DNA of 64,000 nucleotides, taken from NCBI RefSeq assembly GCF_002252445.1, contig NZ_NNRJ01000019.1, positions 372,001 to 436,000 on the forward strand. Reading direction: 5' to 3'. Shown piece by piece: positions 30,437-39,626 of the stretch (position 1 is the first letter of the stretch; every line of letters starts with the position of its first letter). Below the pieces are notes generated by a model. That model did no database searches. It had not been told where the DNA came from and saw only the letters and a list, made by a program, of their open reading frames with translations. Made by a program: the position numbers and the translations under genes. The stretch is from Brucella thiophenivorans. Lineage in GTDB: Bacteria > Pseudomonadota > Alphaproteobacteria > Rhizobiales > Rhizobiaceae.

Positions 30437-30546
30437 GCCCTATATATAAGAAATTGTGGGGTCTTTCGGACACAGTTGCAGACAAAACCTATACAGTTTT
30501 ATTTCATACTATTCTGTTGAAGGTCATGCTCGGATAAACAATAAAT

Positions 30547-31407
30547 ATGGAGAATATCATCGATAATCAGCAGCCAGCACAGAACGCAGAAAGCAGCAGT
30601 ACACCTGTACCGATCATTTCGGTTCGGGACGTTACCGTTGGTTTCGGCGGTCGCGCGCCTGTGCTCGATAATCTCTCACTTGATGTTTATAAGGGTGAAG
30701 TCCTTGGCTTCATCGGACCTTCAGGGTCAGGTAAGTCTGTGCTGACCCGCACTATTCTGGGTCTGAACAAGAAGCAGTCCGGCCAGATCGAGATTTTGGG
30801 AAACAATATTGATAAGCTGACCGATGTTGAAAAAATGGCCATTGATATGCGTATGGGCGTTTTGTTTCAGCATGGTGCATTGTTTTCTGCGCTCAGCGTT
30901 CTTGAGAACATTCAGGTTCCGATGCGCGAATATCTGGACCTTCCTCCAAAACTGATGGATGAACTGGCACGTCTGAAAATAGATTTGGTTGGTCTCAATC
31001 CCGATGCGGCAGATAAGTTTCCATCTGAACTTTCAGGCGGCATGATCAAGCGCGCAGCATTGGCCCGCGCTTTGGCTCTCGATCCCGACATCGTATTTCT
31101 TGATGAGCCGACATCTGGTCTTGACCCGATCGGTGCGGCGGACTTTGACGAATTGATCGCCAATCTAAGCGATACTATGGGTCTGACTGTTTTCATGGTA
31201 ACGCATGACCTCGACAGTCTTTTTGCAATTTGCGACCGGATTGCAGTTCTAGGCAATAAAAAAATTCTGGTTAGCGGTTCCATTGAGGACATGCTGACTG
31301 TAGACGATCCGTGGGTTAAATCCTATTTCCGAGGAAAGCGCGCGCGTCAAATTGATACTTCATCGACGAGCAGAAGACGGCCTGACAGCCGTTTGCAGAC
31401 TGGATAA
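30547..31407 (+). CDS. mlaF: Mla-type ABC transporter ATP-binding protein
   Basis: Cytoplasmic ATPase of the lipid-transport system, 286 residues. Walker A is GPSGSGKSVLTRTI near residue 60, Q-loop VLFQHGALFSAL, signature LSGGMIKRAALARALA near 160 and Walker B DIVFLDEPTSGLDP, with H-loop VMVTHDLDS. FQHGALFSALSV and GGMIKR are typical of MlaF. A 110-base gap separates it from mlaE, and mlaD starts 3 bases after its stop. No good ribosome site is seen, so the start could lie at another near codon. Confidence 0.94.
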   Translation: MENIIDNQQPAQNAESSSTPVPIISVRDVTVGFGGRAPVLDNLSLDVYKGEVLGFIGPSGSGKSVLTRTILGLNKKQSGQIEILGNNIDKLTDVEKMAIDMRMGVLFQHGALFSALSVLENIQVPMREYLDLPPKLMDELARLKIDLVGLNPDAADKFPSELSGGMIKRAALARALALDPDIVFLDEPTSGLDPIGAADFDELIANLSDTMGLTVFMVTHDLDSLFAICDRIAVLGNKKILVSGSIEDMLTVDDPWVKSYFRGKRARQIDTSSTSRRRPDSRLQTG

Positions 31408-31410
31408 GAT

Positions 31411-32406
31411 ATGGAAACTAAGGCCAATTACGTTGTGGTAGGAGTTTTCACGTTAGTCGTCAGCCTGCTGGCTTTCGCTTTCGTGTATTGGATTGCGCGC
31501 TACGGCGAAGCGCGTGATTCCGTAGGGCTCGACGTTCGCATTCCCGGATCTGTGACCGGTCTTAGCATCGGCAGTCAGGTTCTGTTCAACGGTATCAAGG
31601 TTGGCGATGTTCGTCGTCTGCACCTTGATGAGTCCAATCCAAGCATGGTTATCGTGCAAACCCGCGTCAACGCGTCCACACCGATCACCCGTTCCACAAA
31701 GGCAACGCTCGGCTTCCAAGGCCTGACCGGTCAGGCCTATATTGAATTGAATGGTGGTAGCCTCGAAGAACCTAATCTGCTCACAGAAGCAGCCAAGGAA
31801 GACACGATTGCCCGAATTGATGCTGATCCTTCATCGATAAACAATCTCCTTGCGACGGCGCAGGATATTTTTGGACGCGCAAATTCCGTTTTGGGCGAGT
31901 TGGAAGGCTTTGCGAAAGAAGCTCGTGGGCCATTGATTGACACCATCAACAATACAAAGACCTTTACAGACGCACTGGCAAAGAATGCGGATGTTATTGA
32001 TGAGCTTGGCTCCAATGCCGATAACATCAATCAGATCGTTGCGGAAGCAAAGCAGATGATGGAGCGTCTCAATGCTGCTTCTGCCCGTGTTGAAAATGTT
32101 ATTGCAAAGGCAGATCAGCTTCTCTCCAGTGATGATAAAAATGGCATTGTTGCACAAGCCAAGGCTACACTTGAATCCATTCGCCAGCTTTCCAGTAATC
32201 TGGATAAGCGTATCACCCCGATTGCAAGCAATCTTGAACGCTTCTCCGGTCAGGGGTTGAGTGATGTTCAGGCGCTGATTGGTGATAGCCGTCGCGCTGT
32301 ACAGCGTGTAGAACAGGCTGTAACCGATATTGAGCGTAATCCGCAGCGCTTGTTTTTTGGTGGCCCCGGCAGTGTACCGCAGTATAACGGAAGGACGCGT
32401 CATTAA
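31411..32406 (+). CDS. mlaD: MlaD/MCE domain substrate-binding protein
   Basis: Periplasmic MCE protein anchored by one N-terminal membrane segment (residues about 7-28). It has 331 residues. The MCE domain of about residues 38-118 shows IPGSVTGLSIGSQVLFNGIK, VGDVRRLHL and LGFQGLTGQAYIELNGG. A long helical region of about residues 135-310 with many Asn/Asp/Ala repeats follows, as in hexameric MCE proteins that form lipid tunnels. The stop overlaps the ATG of the lipoprotein gene (TAATG). Confidence 0.93.
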   Translation: METKANYVVVGVFTLVVSLLAFAFVYWIARYGEARDSVGLDVRIPGSVTGLSIGSQVLFNGIKVGDVRRLHLDESNPSMVIVQTRVNASTPITRSTKATLGFQGLTGQAYIELNGGSLEEPNLLTEAAKEDTIARIDADPSSINNLLATAQDIFGRANSVLGELEGFAKEARGPLIDTINNTKTFTDALAKNADVIDELGSNADNINQIVAEAKQMMERLNAASARVENVIAKADQLLSSDDKNGIVAQAKATLESIRQLSSNLDKRITPIASNLERFSGQGLSDVQALIGDSRRAVQRVEQAVTDIERNPQRLFFGGPGSVPQYNGRTRH

Positions 32407-33023
32407 TGTCCAATACAGGTTCTGTCGTGACAAAATCCCACTATCGTTTCATTCTGCCTCTCCTGCTTGTAACTATGCTTGCAGGCTGCGGAACAACAAC
32501 CCCACTCGATACATTCAATCTTTCGGCACCGCAGCAAACGCAGTCAGCGTCAGCAAACCGCAAGAACCTCCAAATTCTGGTTCCGGCACCAAGCGCTTTG
32601 AAGGCGCTTGATAGCGAGAATATTGTTGTCAACACCGCACCCGGCTCAATTGAGTATCTCAAAGGCGCACAATGGGGCGACAGGCTGCCGAATATCGTGC
32701 AATCACGTCTCGTTCAGGCCTATGAAAACACTGGCGCTTTTGGCGGTGTAGGACGTCCTGGCGATGGTCTGGCTATCAATTACCAGATACTCAGTGATCT
32801 GCGCGTATTCAGCATTCAGGCCTATGGCGCTCAGAGAGCGGCAGTTGTGGAAATTGCCGTCAAGCTGATGAACGACAAGAATGGCGAAGTCCGTGCAACG
32901 CGCGTCTTCCGCGCTACAACACCAGTATATGGCACGTCCAATGGCGAATATGTCAAAGCGCTGGATGGTGCATTCGAACGCGTAGCCAGTGAAATTGTCG
33001 GCTGGACCGTCTCGTCGCTCTGA
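32406..33023 (+). CDS. ABC-transport auxiliary lipoprotein (PqiC-like)
   Basis: Outer-membrane-type lipoprotein of 205 residues with lipobox LAGC near residues 25-28. The mature domain matches the ABC-transport auxiliary component family: LDTFNLSAP, ILVPAPSALKALDSENIVV, WGDRLPNIVQSRLVQAYENTG, LAINYQILSDLRVF and the C-terminal ALDGAFERVASEIVGW. In this order of bacteria it takes the position of the outer-membrane partner of MCE systems. It is coupled to mlaD by a one-base overlap and closes the operon before a terminator. Confidence 0.88.
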   Translation: MSNTGSVVTKSHYRFILPLLLVTMLAGCGTTTPLDTFNLSAPQQTQSASANRKNLQILVPAPSALKALDSENIVVNTAPGSIEYLKGAQWGDRLPNIVQSRLVQAYENTGAFGGVGRPGDGLAINYQILSDLRVFSIQAYGAQRAAVVEIAVKLMNDKNGEVRATRVFRATTPVYGTSNGEYVKALDGAFERVASEIVGWTVSSL

Positions 33024-33045
33024 AAGCTGATAAATCAATAATTCG

Positions 33046-33078
33046 AGGCAGTTTGGTGTTATCCGAACTGCCTTTTTT
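33046..33078 (+). terminator. Terminator of the mla operon
   Basis: The stem GGCAGTTTGG / CCGAACTGCC (10 bp with one T-G wobble) and a 6-base loop are followed by six T residues, 23 bases after the lipoprotein stop. Confidence 0.88.
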
Positions 33079-33297
33079 ATTGACTTAAATTCAGCCTTAT
33101 AGCTGATCAACAAATTTCAATGAAGATGCAGAGGACTACCGGCGAGCCATAATAATAAGAATACCGCTGCTCAATCTTACGAAGCCAGTGACTTTGAAAC
33201 ACATTTGTCGATATTCGAAAACAAGCTATCGACCTACCTTGCAATGGAAGAGCGCCAAGAATTTATGGGCAGCTTTATTTGGCTCTGACACTTAAAG

Positions 33298-33397
33298 CAC
33301 ATCCCGAAAAGTGTGAAACGGTTTTCGGACCAAGATGCGCGTCAAAACAAACATTTAGAGCGCCGATCTGATTCAATCAGATCGTAACGCGCTCTAA
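33298..33397 (+). repeat. Intergenic palindromic repeat, type A copy 2
   Basis: The core CCCGAAAAGTGTGAAACGGTTTTCGG parallels the copy at 13641. It is extended by a second hairpin, CGATCTGAT / ATCAGATCG (9-bp stem) inside AGAGCG...CGCTCT, making a two-palindrome mosaic. Confidence 0.7.
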
Positions 33398-33606
33398 TGG
33401 TTCAGTCGCTAAATGTGGCGAACCGACTGCTGACGCAAAAAATCGGCAAATATCTCGGTCTTGGAGAATTGTTTTGAAATCGATGCCGCGACGTGGGTTG
33501 GGTAAGCAACTGACAAATATCCAATTGGATCAAGCATGTTTATTGGCGAAATTGGATGAACCGGTAATTACAAAGACCCAGCCTGGTTCAGGATTTTTTC
33601 AGCAAT

Positions 33607-33710
33607 TAGAGCATTCCCCGCAACAGTGCATAGCGGCTTTGCGTAGGATATTGCGTGAAAAAATAGAAAGAGTGGCTCCAGCGATTCCCGTCAAACATGA
33701 ACCACTCTAG
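33607..33710 (+). repeat. Intergenic palindromic repeat, type B copy 1
   Basis: Starts TTAGAGCATTCC and contains GCAACAGTGCATAGCGGCTTTGC and GTAGGATATTGCGTGAAAAA, matching the copy at 46919 with scattered changes. The right part carries an outer inverted repeat, AGAGTGG with CCACTCT. Confidence 0.7.
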
Positions 33711-33836
33711 GATTCAAGGTTTCAGGAATTACTCCTAACGTATACGGACCGGCTTTAGATCGTCGGGACATTAAAATGCCGATCTCTTAGGCGATAACAG
33801 ACATCTGCTTAACGTATCATGTGCCTGCAACGAGAC

Positions 33837-33866
33837 AAAAAACGCGGCCCGAAAGCCGCGTTTTTT
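33837..33866 (-). terminator. Terminator of the growth-pole gene
   Basis: A 12-bp perfect stem AAAAAACGCGGC / GCCGCGTTTTTT with a 6-base loop and T-runs in both directions, 20 bases past the stop codon of the large minus-strand gene. Confidence 0.9.
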
Positions 33867-33885
33867 CTCATTTATGTATCAGGGA

Positions 33886-36800
33886 TTAGCGCAGACGACC
33901 GCTTGCATGGGCGAGCATCGTGTATACTTTGCCGGTATCCGAAGTCAGATACGTGCGCGTTACCATGTTATCACGATCGTTGCGGGCAACGTCTTCAAGC
34001 AGGCGCTGGAAGTCGTCCATGTAACGATCAACTGCGCGGCGGAACTCACCATCCGTCTGATATTTGCGCTTGATGTCGTCAAAGGTCTGTTGACCTTTCA
34101 GCGTATAGAGACGGCGAGTGAAGACATTGCGCTCACCACGGCGATAGCGGTCCCAAAGTTCAACCGAAGCTTCATGATCAATTGCACGCGCAATATCGAC
34201 CGAGAGCGAGTTGAGAGATTCAACCACATGACTTGGCGAACGCGGAGCAACAGTTGGCTGAGCCTGTGAAGGCGCTGCAACTTCTTCTTCGCGTGAAGCG
34301 CGTGCCAGAAGATCAGAAACCCAGCCGCGTGGCTTTTCATCCGATGCCGCAGTCTGTACGGGTCTCGGTGCTTCTGCCGGACGAGCACGGACAGCTACAT
34401 CAGCCTGTGGGCGCGGTGCAGCCGGAGCCTGAACCGGAGCCGATACTGGGGCAGGTCGCTGTGTTTGAACCGGACGAGAAACCGGGCGGTCTGCACGGCT
34501 TTCGCCGACATCGACCAGACGTCCCGATTTGTTGACGATTTCAGCAAGCTCCTTAAGAGCATTGATCTGTTCACCAACGGCCTTGCGCATAGCGCTTGTC
34601 GTTTCCTTGGCTTCAGCCGGCATATCAAGTACGCCTCGCTTGAGTTCGCCACGTGTCGTGTCGAGTTCGGTGCGGATTTCCGTTGCAGTCCTACGAATAT
34701 CATCGGTTGCAGCAGAGAACTTCTGCGATGCCTGTTCAACGATCTCGGCAACGCTTTCGCGCATCTTCTCAGCTGAAGTGCGTGTCTGCCCCTCAGCGCG
34801 CTGGAAGGCGGAAGCCACGACCGTTTCAAACGACTGCATCAGCTTTTCGATGCCTTCCGACTTCTCGACCAGACCTGCAGCCAACTTATCCAGCGCCAGA
34901 TGGCGATCTTCAAGTGTACCAGTAAGACCATTCTGGGCAGAGCTGATCATGTCAGAAGCCGAAGAAAGAACCTTGCCATGCTCCTCAAAGCGCTCGGCAA
35001 TATCGGCAATCTGCGACAGTGTACCATCGGACAGCGCACGCAGTGTGCCGATATTGTTGTCGATGAGGCCGGTTGAGGCCTGGAACATCTGTGCTGCACG
35101 GTTGGCATTTTCGACGAAGCTGCTTGTTGTCTCAACCAGACGGCCATCAATGCTCGTTAGGTTACGTGCAGCAACTTCAATCAACTTGCCAAGTTCGCCA
35201 TTGGAAGCGGCGAGGCGGTCGATCAAATCACTTACATTGTCTGAGAGACCAGATTTTGCCTGCTGAACGGCCGCAATGGTTTCAGCCGTGCGGCTGGCCA
35301 AGGCATTAACCAGTGCCGCATTTTCGGCACGAAGACGGTCAGTGGCAGCGTGGGTTGCTTCTTCTAGCTGCTCTGCAAGGCCGCGACCGCTATCCGCCAG
35401 ACGCTGCACGAGAGGCTCGGCAGTGTCGTTGAGGATCTGGGTGATTTCCTGAGAGCGAGCTGCAAGAACTGCATTGAGTTCACGTGTGCGTTCTTCAAGC
35501 GTAACAGCGGTTGTGTCCGTCACCTGAGCGATGCGCGCTTCAACAGAACCCAGTTCCATCGTGATTCGCGAACCGATGTCGCCAAGACGCGTGGCAATTG
35601 CATCTGCGCGTTCAGTGAGGCGAGCCTCAGTGCCCGACAGATTTTCGGTAACGCTTGAAGAGAATGCTTCGCTGTGACCGGCCAGTGTTTCACTGGTCTT
35701 GGTCGCAGTGTCGGCAATCCGTGCTTCAATTGCCGAAAGTTCCCCGGTGAGGCGACTTTCGATGGCTTCGAGGCCACCAGCAATCGCACTAGCACGCTCG
35801 TTCAGGCGAGATTCGGTGCCAGCCAGATTATCGGCAACGTTTGTAGCAAATGCTTCGCTATGGCCAGCAAGCGTTTCGCTTGTCTTGGCAGCTGTATCAA
35901 TGATGCTGCTTTCAATCTGCGACAGACGCGATGCAATCGCATTGGCGCGTTCACCAAGACGCTCTTCCGTGGCGGAAAGATTGCTGGTGAGGTCTGCACT
36001 GAAGCTTTGACCGAAACCGTCGAGTGCTTCGCCAGCCTTGGCAGCTTCTGCTGACAAGACAGTGGCTGCTTCTGTAATCTTTTCACGCAGCGAACCTGCA
36101 ACAACACCGGCACTGTGTTCCAATGCGCGACGAACATTGTCGACGCCAATGGTCAGCGCTTTTTCCATAGTCTGAGTGCGTTCTTCGATGATGCCAGTCT
36201 GGCCTTCGAAAGCACGGGTAATGGAATCGCTGCTGTTTTCAATTGCGTTATGCAGATTGGTGGTGCGCTGTGAAAGAATATCGCCATGATCCTGAAGCGT
36301 CTGGCTTAGCGATGCAGTGCTTTCTGTAAGGGTTTCACGAATTGCGGCGGTACGACCTTCAATGGTCTGCTCATGTCCATCAAGAATATGGGCAAGGGTG
36401 CTGTTGTGATCGTTGAGAACCGAACGGAGACCGCTTGTGCGTTCTTCAACGCGCTGCACATGATCGGTAAATGTCGCTTCGAAAGCATCGCGGCTTGCGC
36501 CGATTGTTTCGCTGATCGCCTGCGAACGCTCATCAAAGACACGTGCGAGTTCTTGCTGGTTATCAGCAATAAGCGCCTGGAGTGAGGTGACGCGCTCATC
36601 AAATGTGCGTGCCAGAACTTCCCGATTTTCATTGAAGTTATCGCGCATTAGGCTCGTGCGTTCATCCATCAACTGAGCCAGCATGGCCTGATTACCAACA
36701 ATAACGCTGTTGAGCGAAGCAGCACGTTCATCAAGCGAACGGGCGTGATCTGCAAATGTCGCATCCAGACGCGATGCATTGTTTGCCATTTCTTCCTGCA

Positions 36801-38760
36801 GAACATTGGTCCTGTCAGCAAGGATTGCGGCATGCTGTTGCGCAGCAGAATTAAGAGCCGAAGCACTGTTGTTAATGGCATTTTCAATGTCGCTCGTGCG
36901 CGCAGTCAGCGTGTCTGCATGACCACGAATGACGGCAGAAACGCGCTCGGTCTCACCTTCAAGCGAGGAGGCAAGAACATCGCGGCTTTCTGCAAGCTTC
37001 CCGGCAAAGGCGGAAGCTTTTTCGCTGAGAACGTTACCGACGCTTTCACTGATCGAATTCAGCTCATCGCTGATCTTCGTCTTGGTTTCATCGATCATGC
37101 CACTCAGCGCGCTGCGTCCACCAGAAAAAGTTTCTGCAATTTCACGGGTACGGGCAATGAGGTTTTCATTGATCTGACGCGAACGTGTTTCAAGCGCTGC
37201 GTTGAGCTTTTCTGTGCTGCTGTCGAGCGCATGGGCGCGTGTTTCAAACTCGGTGAGAAGCGAGCGACCACGTTCATTGAGCGTTGTGTCGAGCTGTGTC
37301 AGACGCGCATCAAACTCGCTGATCATCGACTGCGTTGCGCCGCCGAGCAATGTTGCAATTCCAGCAGTACGCTCGTCAAGTGCCGAGCTAACGCGTTCCG
37401 AAATCTCACGCGACTGCTGGTCAAGCGTTGTAATGCGGCTATCGAGTTCGCTTGAGAAGGCTTCACCAGATGTGGTGATACGGTTTGCAATATCGCCGGT
37501 ACGCTTTTCAATTGCTTCGGCAATCGCACCACCGCTTTCATTGATGCTGCCGATCAGGCGTTCGCCAGAATCGCCCAAAAGCGAGCTGAGCTGTTCCGAT
37601 GCAGAGGCAACATTATCGCGTATGATATTGGCCGCACTCGACAATTCTTCCTTGAGCTGCTCATGAGCGCCGGTAATGGAAGAGCGAACACGTTCGGCAT
37701 GGCTGACGACAGCTTCGCGTTCATTGCCAAGATCGCTGACAAGCGAACGAATGCGAACTTCGTTATCGCTGTAAGCACGTTCAAGCTGATTGACCTCAGA
37801 CTGAACAAGGGTCTCAAGTTCAACAGCGCGTGCGAGCGTACGCTCAATGCCTTCGTTCATCGCAGCTACTTCGCGACGAACAGCCTGGCTCAGCGTGGAA
37901 ACACGATCGCCGGCTGCAGCTTCAGGCTGCAAGAGCTTAAGCGCTGCTTCCGACATGCTGCGGGCTGCAACATGCATTTCTTGCGCGCGTTTAACGATGT
38001 GAGCAAAGCCCCAGAACATGGCGATTGGCAATGCGACGCCAGCAGCAACACCGATGCCGGCAGGGGATGTAAAGAAATTCGTCGTTGCCTGAAGACTTGA
38101 GAAGACATCCGGGCTGATTGCCTTGCTGATTGCAACGCCACCAGCGGCCCAAAGGACGCTCATAGCAGTCGTTGTCCAGTAAAGCTTGGACGAGCGCTCA
38201 GTTGCGCGGCGCGGCGCAGTCACGATGGAACGACCATTGCGCGAATCGTCATTGGCAGGCGTAAGCGATGTGGCAGGCGTGGCGGCTACAACAGATGGTG
38301 CAGGCGAGGCCGAAGCCGTTGCAGCAGCTTCCTGAACAACAGGCTTGGCTTTATTGGCAGGCTTTTGTGTAACATTGGCGGCTTCAGGCACGGCTGATGA
38401 AGCTGTCGCTTTGTTTGCTGGGGCGACCGGAACGATCGGAACAACCGGCGGCATGGGCGGCGCTGCAGGGCTGGCAATGACGGAAACGGTTGTGATCGCT
38501 TCAGCTTTCGCAGTTCCTTCAGTAGTAATATCGACAGGGGAGACTTGCGGTGCTTGAACCACTTTCGTGTTCTGCTCTGCGACGAGTTCTTCGGCCGCGC
38601 GCGAAATCTGCTCTTCCAGGTCATCGACTGAGAATTCTTCGTCAAGCGCACTCATATCCATGTCGATGTCGAAATCGTCACCGAAATCAATGTCGAGTGC
38701 CTGTTCAAGTGCCTGTTCAACCTCGTGGTCGAGCTTCTGCGCCTTGGATTTTGAAGCCAT
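33886..38760 (-). CDS. Giant coiled-coil growth-pole ring protein (GPR/RgsE-like)
   Basis: 1624 residues. Order: an acidic N terminus (about 1-60, FGDDFDIDMDMSALDEEF), a Pro/Ala-rich linker (about 65-185), two membrane segments near 195-215 and 235-255 (YWTTTAMSVLWAAGGVA; AGIGVAAGVALPIAMFWGF), then over 1000 residues of helix with apolipoprotein-like 11/22-residue periodicity. A Pro-rich linker (SAPVQAPAAPRPQADV) and a conserved C-terminal domain of about 120 residues (YRRGERNVFTRRLYTLKG) follow. Agrobacterium GPR (about 2100 residues) and Sinorhizobium RgsE have this layout and form a ring at the growing pole in unipolar growth. Homology is inferred from architecture and sequence style. It is monocistronic. 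Confidence 0.75.
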   Translation of the reverse strand: MASKSKAQKLDHEVEQALEQALDIDFGDDFDIDMDMSALDEEFSVDDLEEQISRAAEELVAEQNTKVVQAPQVSPVDITTEGTAKAEAITTVSVIASPAAPPMPPVVPIVPVAPANKATASSAVPEAANVTQKPANKAKPVVQEAAATASASPAPSVVAATPATSLTPANDDSRNGRSIVTAPRRATERSSKLYWTTTAMSVLWAAGGVAISKAISPDVFSSLQATTNFFTSPAGIGVAAGVALPIAMFWGFAHIVKRAQEMHVAARSMSEAALKLLQPEAAAGDRVSTLSQAVRREVAAMNEGIERTLARAVELETLVQSEVNQLERAYSDNEVRIRSLVSDLGNEREAVVSHAERVRSSITGAHEQLKEELSSAANIIRDNVASASEQLSSLLGDSGERLIGSINESGGAIAEAIEKRTGDIANRITTSGEAFSSELDSRITTLDQQSREISERVSSALDERTAGIATLLGGATQSMISEFDARLTQLDTTLNERGRSLLTEFETRAHALDSSTEKLNAALETRSRQINENLIARTREIAETFSGGRSALSGMIDETKTKISDELNSISESVGNVLSEKASAFAGKLAESRDVLASSLEGETERVSAVIRGHADTLTARTSDIENAINNSASALNSAAQQHAAILADRTNVLQEEMANNASRLDATFADHARSLDERAASLNSVIVGNQAMLAQLMDERTSLMRDNFNENREVLARTFDERVTSLQALIADNQQELARVFDERSQAISETIGASRDAFEATFTDHVQRVEERTSGLRSVLNDHNSTLAHILDGHEQTIEGRTAAIRETLTESTASLSQTLQDHGDILSQRTTNLHNAIENSSDSITRAFEGQTGIIEERTQTMEKALTIGVDNVRRALEHSAGVVAGSLREKITEAATVLSAEAAKAGEALDGFGQSFSADLTSNLSATEERLGERANAIASRLSQIESSIIDTAAKTSETLAGHSEAFATNVADNLAGTESRLNERASAIAGGLEAIESRLTGELSAIEARIADTATKTSETLAGHSEAFSSSVTENLSGTEARLTERADAIATRLGDIGSRITMELGSVEARIAQVTDTTAVTLEERTRELNAVLAARSQEITQILNDTAEPLVQRLADSGRGLAEQLEEATHAATDRLRAENAALVNALASRTAETIAAVQQAKSGLSDNVSDLIDRLAASNGELGKLIEVAARNLTSIDGRLVETTSSFVENANRAAQMFQASTGLIDNNIGTLRALSDGTLSQIADIAERFEEHGKVLSSASDMISSAQNGLTGTLEDRHLALDKLAAGLVEKSEGIEKLMQSFETVVASAFQRAEGQTRTSAEKMRESVAEIVEQASQKFSAATDDIRRTATEIRTELDTTRGELKRGVLDMPAEAKETTSAMRKAVGEQINALKELAEIVNKSGRLVDVGESRADRPVSRPVQTQRPAPVSAPVQAPAAPRPQADVAVRARPAEAPRPVQTAASDEKPRGWVSDLLARASREEEVAAPSQAQPTVAPRSPSHVVESLNSLSVDIARAIDHEASVELWDRYRRGERNVFTRRLYTLKGQQTFDDIKRKYQTDGEFRRAVDRYMDDFQRLLEDVARNDRDNMVTRTYLTSDTGKVYTMLAHASGRLR
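35512..35883 (-). repeat. Two 62-residue tandem repeats inside the growth-pole gene
   Basis: Two adjacent 186-base units each begin with codons for TSETLAGHSEAF. They continue with NLAGTESRLNER / NLSGTEARLTER and end with ELSAIEARIA / ELGSVEARIA. A shorter 51-residue relative precedes them at 35884-36036 (SNLSATEERLGERANAIASR). This indicates growth of the rod by internal duplication. Confidence 0.85.
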
Positions 38761-39297
38761 AGCCTTGCCTACCTCGTACTCATTACTGCGACGGCCGGAT
38801 CACTACAGAGCCGTTACAAAACTCATTCCGCCATTTTTCATCGTACCGGCTCAGGCTTGTTAAGGAAATAGGCGCCTGGGCCAGATGTCTAAAACTTTAA
38901 ATACAAGGTTAACAAATGCGACCTCATATGCAGAAAATCCCGGAATTCCGGCGTTTTTAAGTTAATGATCATTCTGTGGAAATCAAACAAATACGAGAAA
39001 TCACTATAGCGCATCCCCGGCAAAAGGTTAACAAAAATACGCGCAGAAGGTGAACTGATAGTTTTCTTCCACCCATAGTTCGATTCAATGCCGTGCATTT
39101 TGGGTCGTGATCAGCACATTACCATTAATATGTAACGGCATATTGGCGCAGTTCTCTACGGAGCGACTTCCTGTGGTTGAAACTAGGCGCATAAGACCGT
39201 ATTTGCCTTTGCAACATATCAAAGAAGCTTGTTGTGCCTTGAAGAGGGCGTTAAACGGCTATAAATCGCGCCGTCTTGGCGTGTTCAGGAACTTAAA
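38761..39297. other. Divergent control region, growth-pole gene / ferredoxin
   Basis: 537 bases without a credible gene. It contains several GTTAAC/TTAA half-motifs (for example near 38909 and 39026) and the perfect palindrome CCGGAATTCCGG at 38940-38951. CAGGAAC lies just before the ferredoxin ATG. Promoters for both flanking genes should lie here, but none is clear-cut. Confidence 0.5.
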
Positions 39298-39621
39298 ATG
39301 ACAAAGATTATATTCGTTTCCGCTGATGATGCTTCACGCATTGAAGTCGACGCCGACAATGGATCGAGCGTTATGGAAGCAGCAATCCGTAACGGTATCC
39401 CGGGCATCGACGCGGAATGCGGTGGTGCATGCGCCTGTGCAACCTGCCATGTCTATATTGATGAAGACTGGACGGACACGGTTGGCGGGCCAGATGCGAT
39501 GGAAGAGGATATGCTGGATTTCGCCTATGAACCTCAGCCGAACTCACGTCTTTCCTGCCAGATTCGCGTAAGCGACGAGATCGACGGCCTCGTCGTTAAA
39601 GTCCCTGAACGCCAGAATTAA
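39298..39621 (+). CDS. 2Fe-2S ferredoxin, adrenodoxin/FdVI type
   Basis: Electron carrier of 107 residues. Cluster ligands are in [14 protein letters not shown] (C-x5-C-x2-C, with one extra Cys between) near residues 41-50 and in LSCQIRV near 87. The start [19 protein letters not shown] and the [19 protein letters not shown] stretch are typical of the alphaproteobacterial FdVI/adrenodoxin group, which acts in Fe-S assembly and with P450 or Rieske partners. No partner is adjacent. It is preceded by AGGAAC. It converges on the DUF922 gene with 5 bases between stops. Confidence 0.93.
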   Translation: MTKIIFVSADDASRIEVDADNGSSVMEAAIRNGIPGIDAECGGACACATCHVYIDEDWTDTVGGPDAMEEDMLDFAYEPQPNSRLSCQIRVSDEIDGLVVKVPERQN

Positions 39622-39626
39622 TTACT

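Larger units (their letters stand above)
33079..33885. other. Gene-poor gap with two palindromic repeats
   Basis: About 800 bases without a convincing gene. It contains a type A and a type B intergenic repeat. It also has short open stretches that look like degraded coding sequence; one frame, 33124-33287, reads FETHLSIFENKLSTYLAMEE and lacks an early start codon. A 78-codon frame at 33474-33710 starts at TTG and runs into the second repeat, so it is probably not a gene. Confidence 0.6.

Noticed and set aside
33474..33710. 78-codon frame in the repeat-bearing gap
   Set aside because: It starts at TTG and reads into a palindromic repeat copy; no family resemblance, so treated as chance or debris.
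34529..35266. 245-codon open frame antisense to the growth-pole gene
   Set aside because: The repetitive Ala/Ser/Glu codons of the coiled coil leave several long shadow frames; the translation is low-complexity Ser/Arg-rich.
38905..39040. CtrA-type TTAA-N7-TTAA sites upstream of the growth-pole gene
   Set aside because: Several TTAA half-motifs occur, but the only close pair has an 8-base spacer; the region is simply AT-rich.
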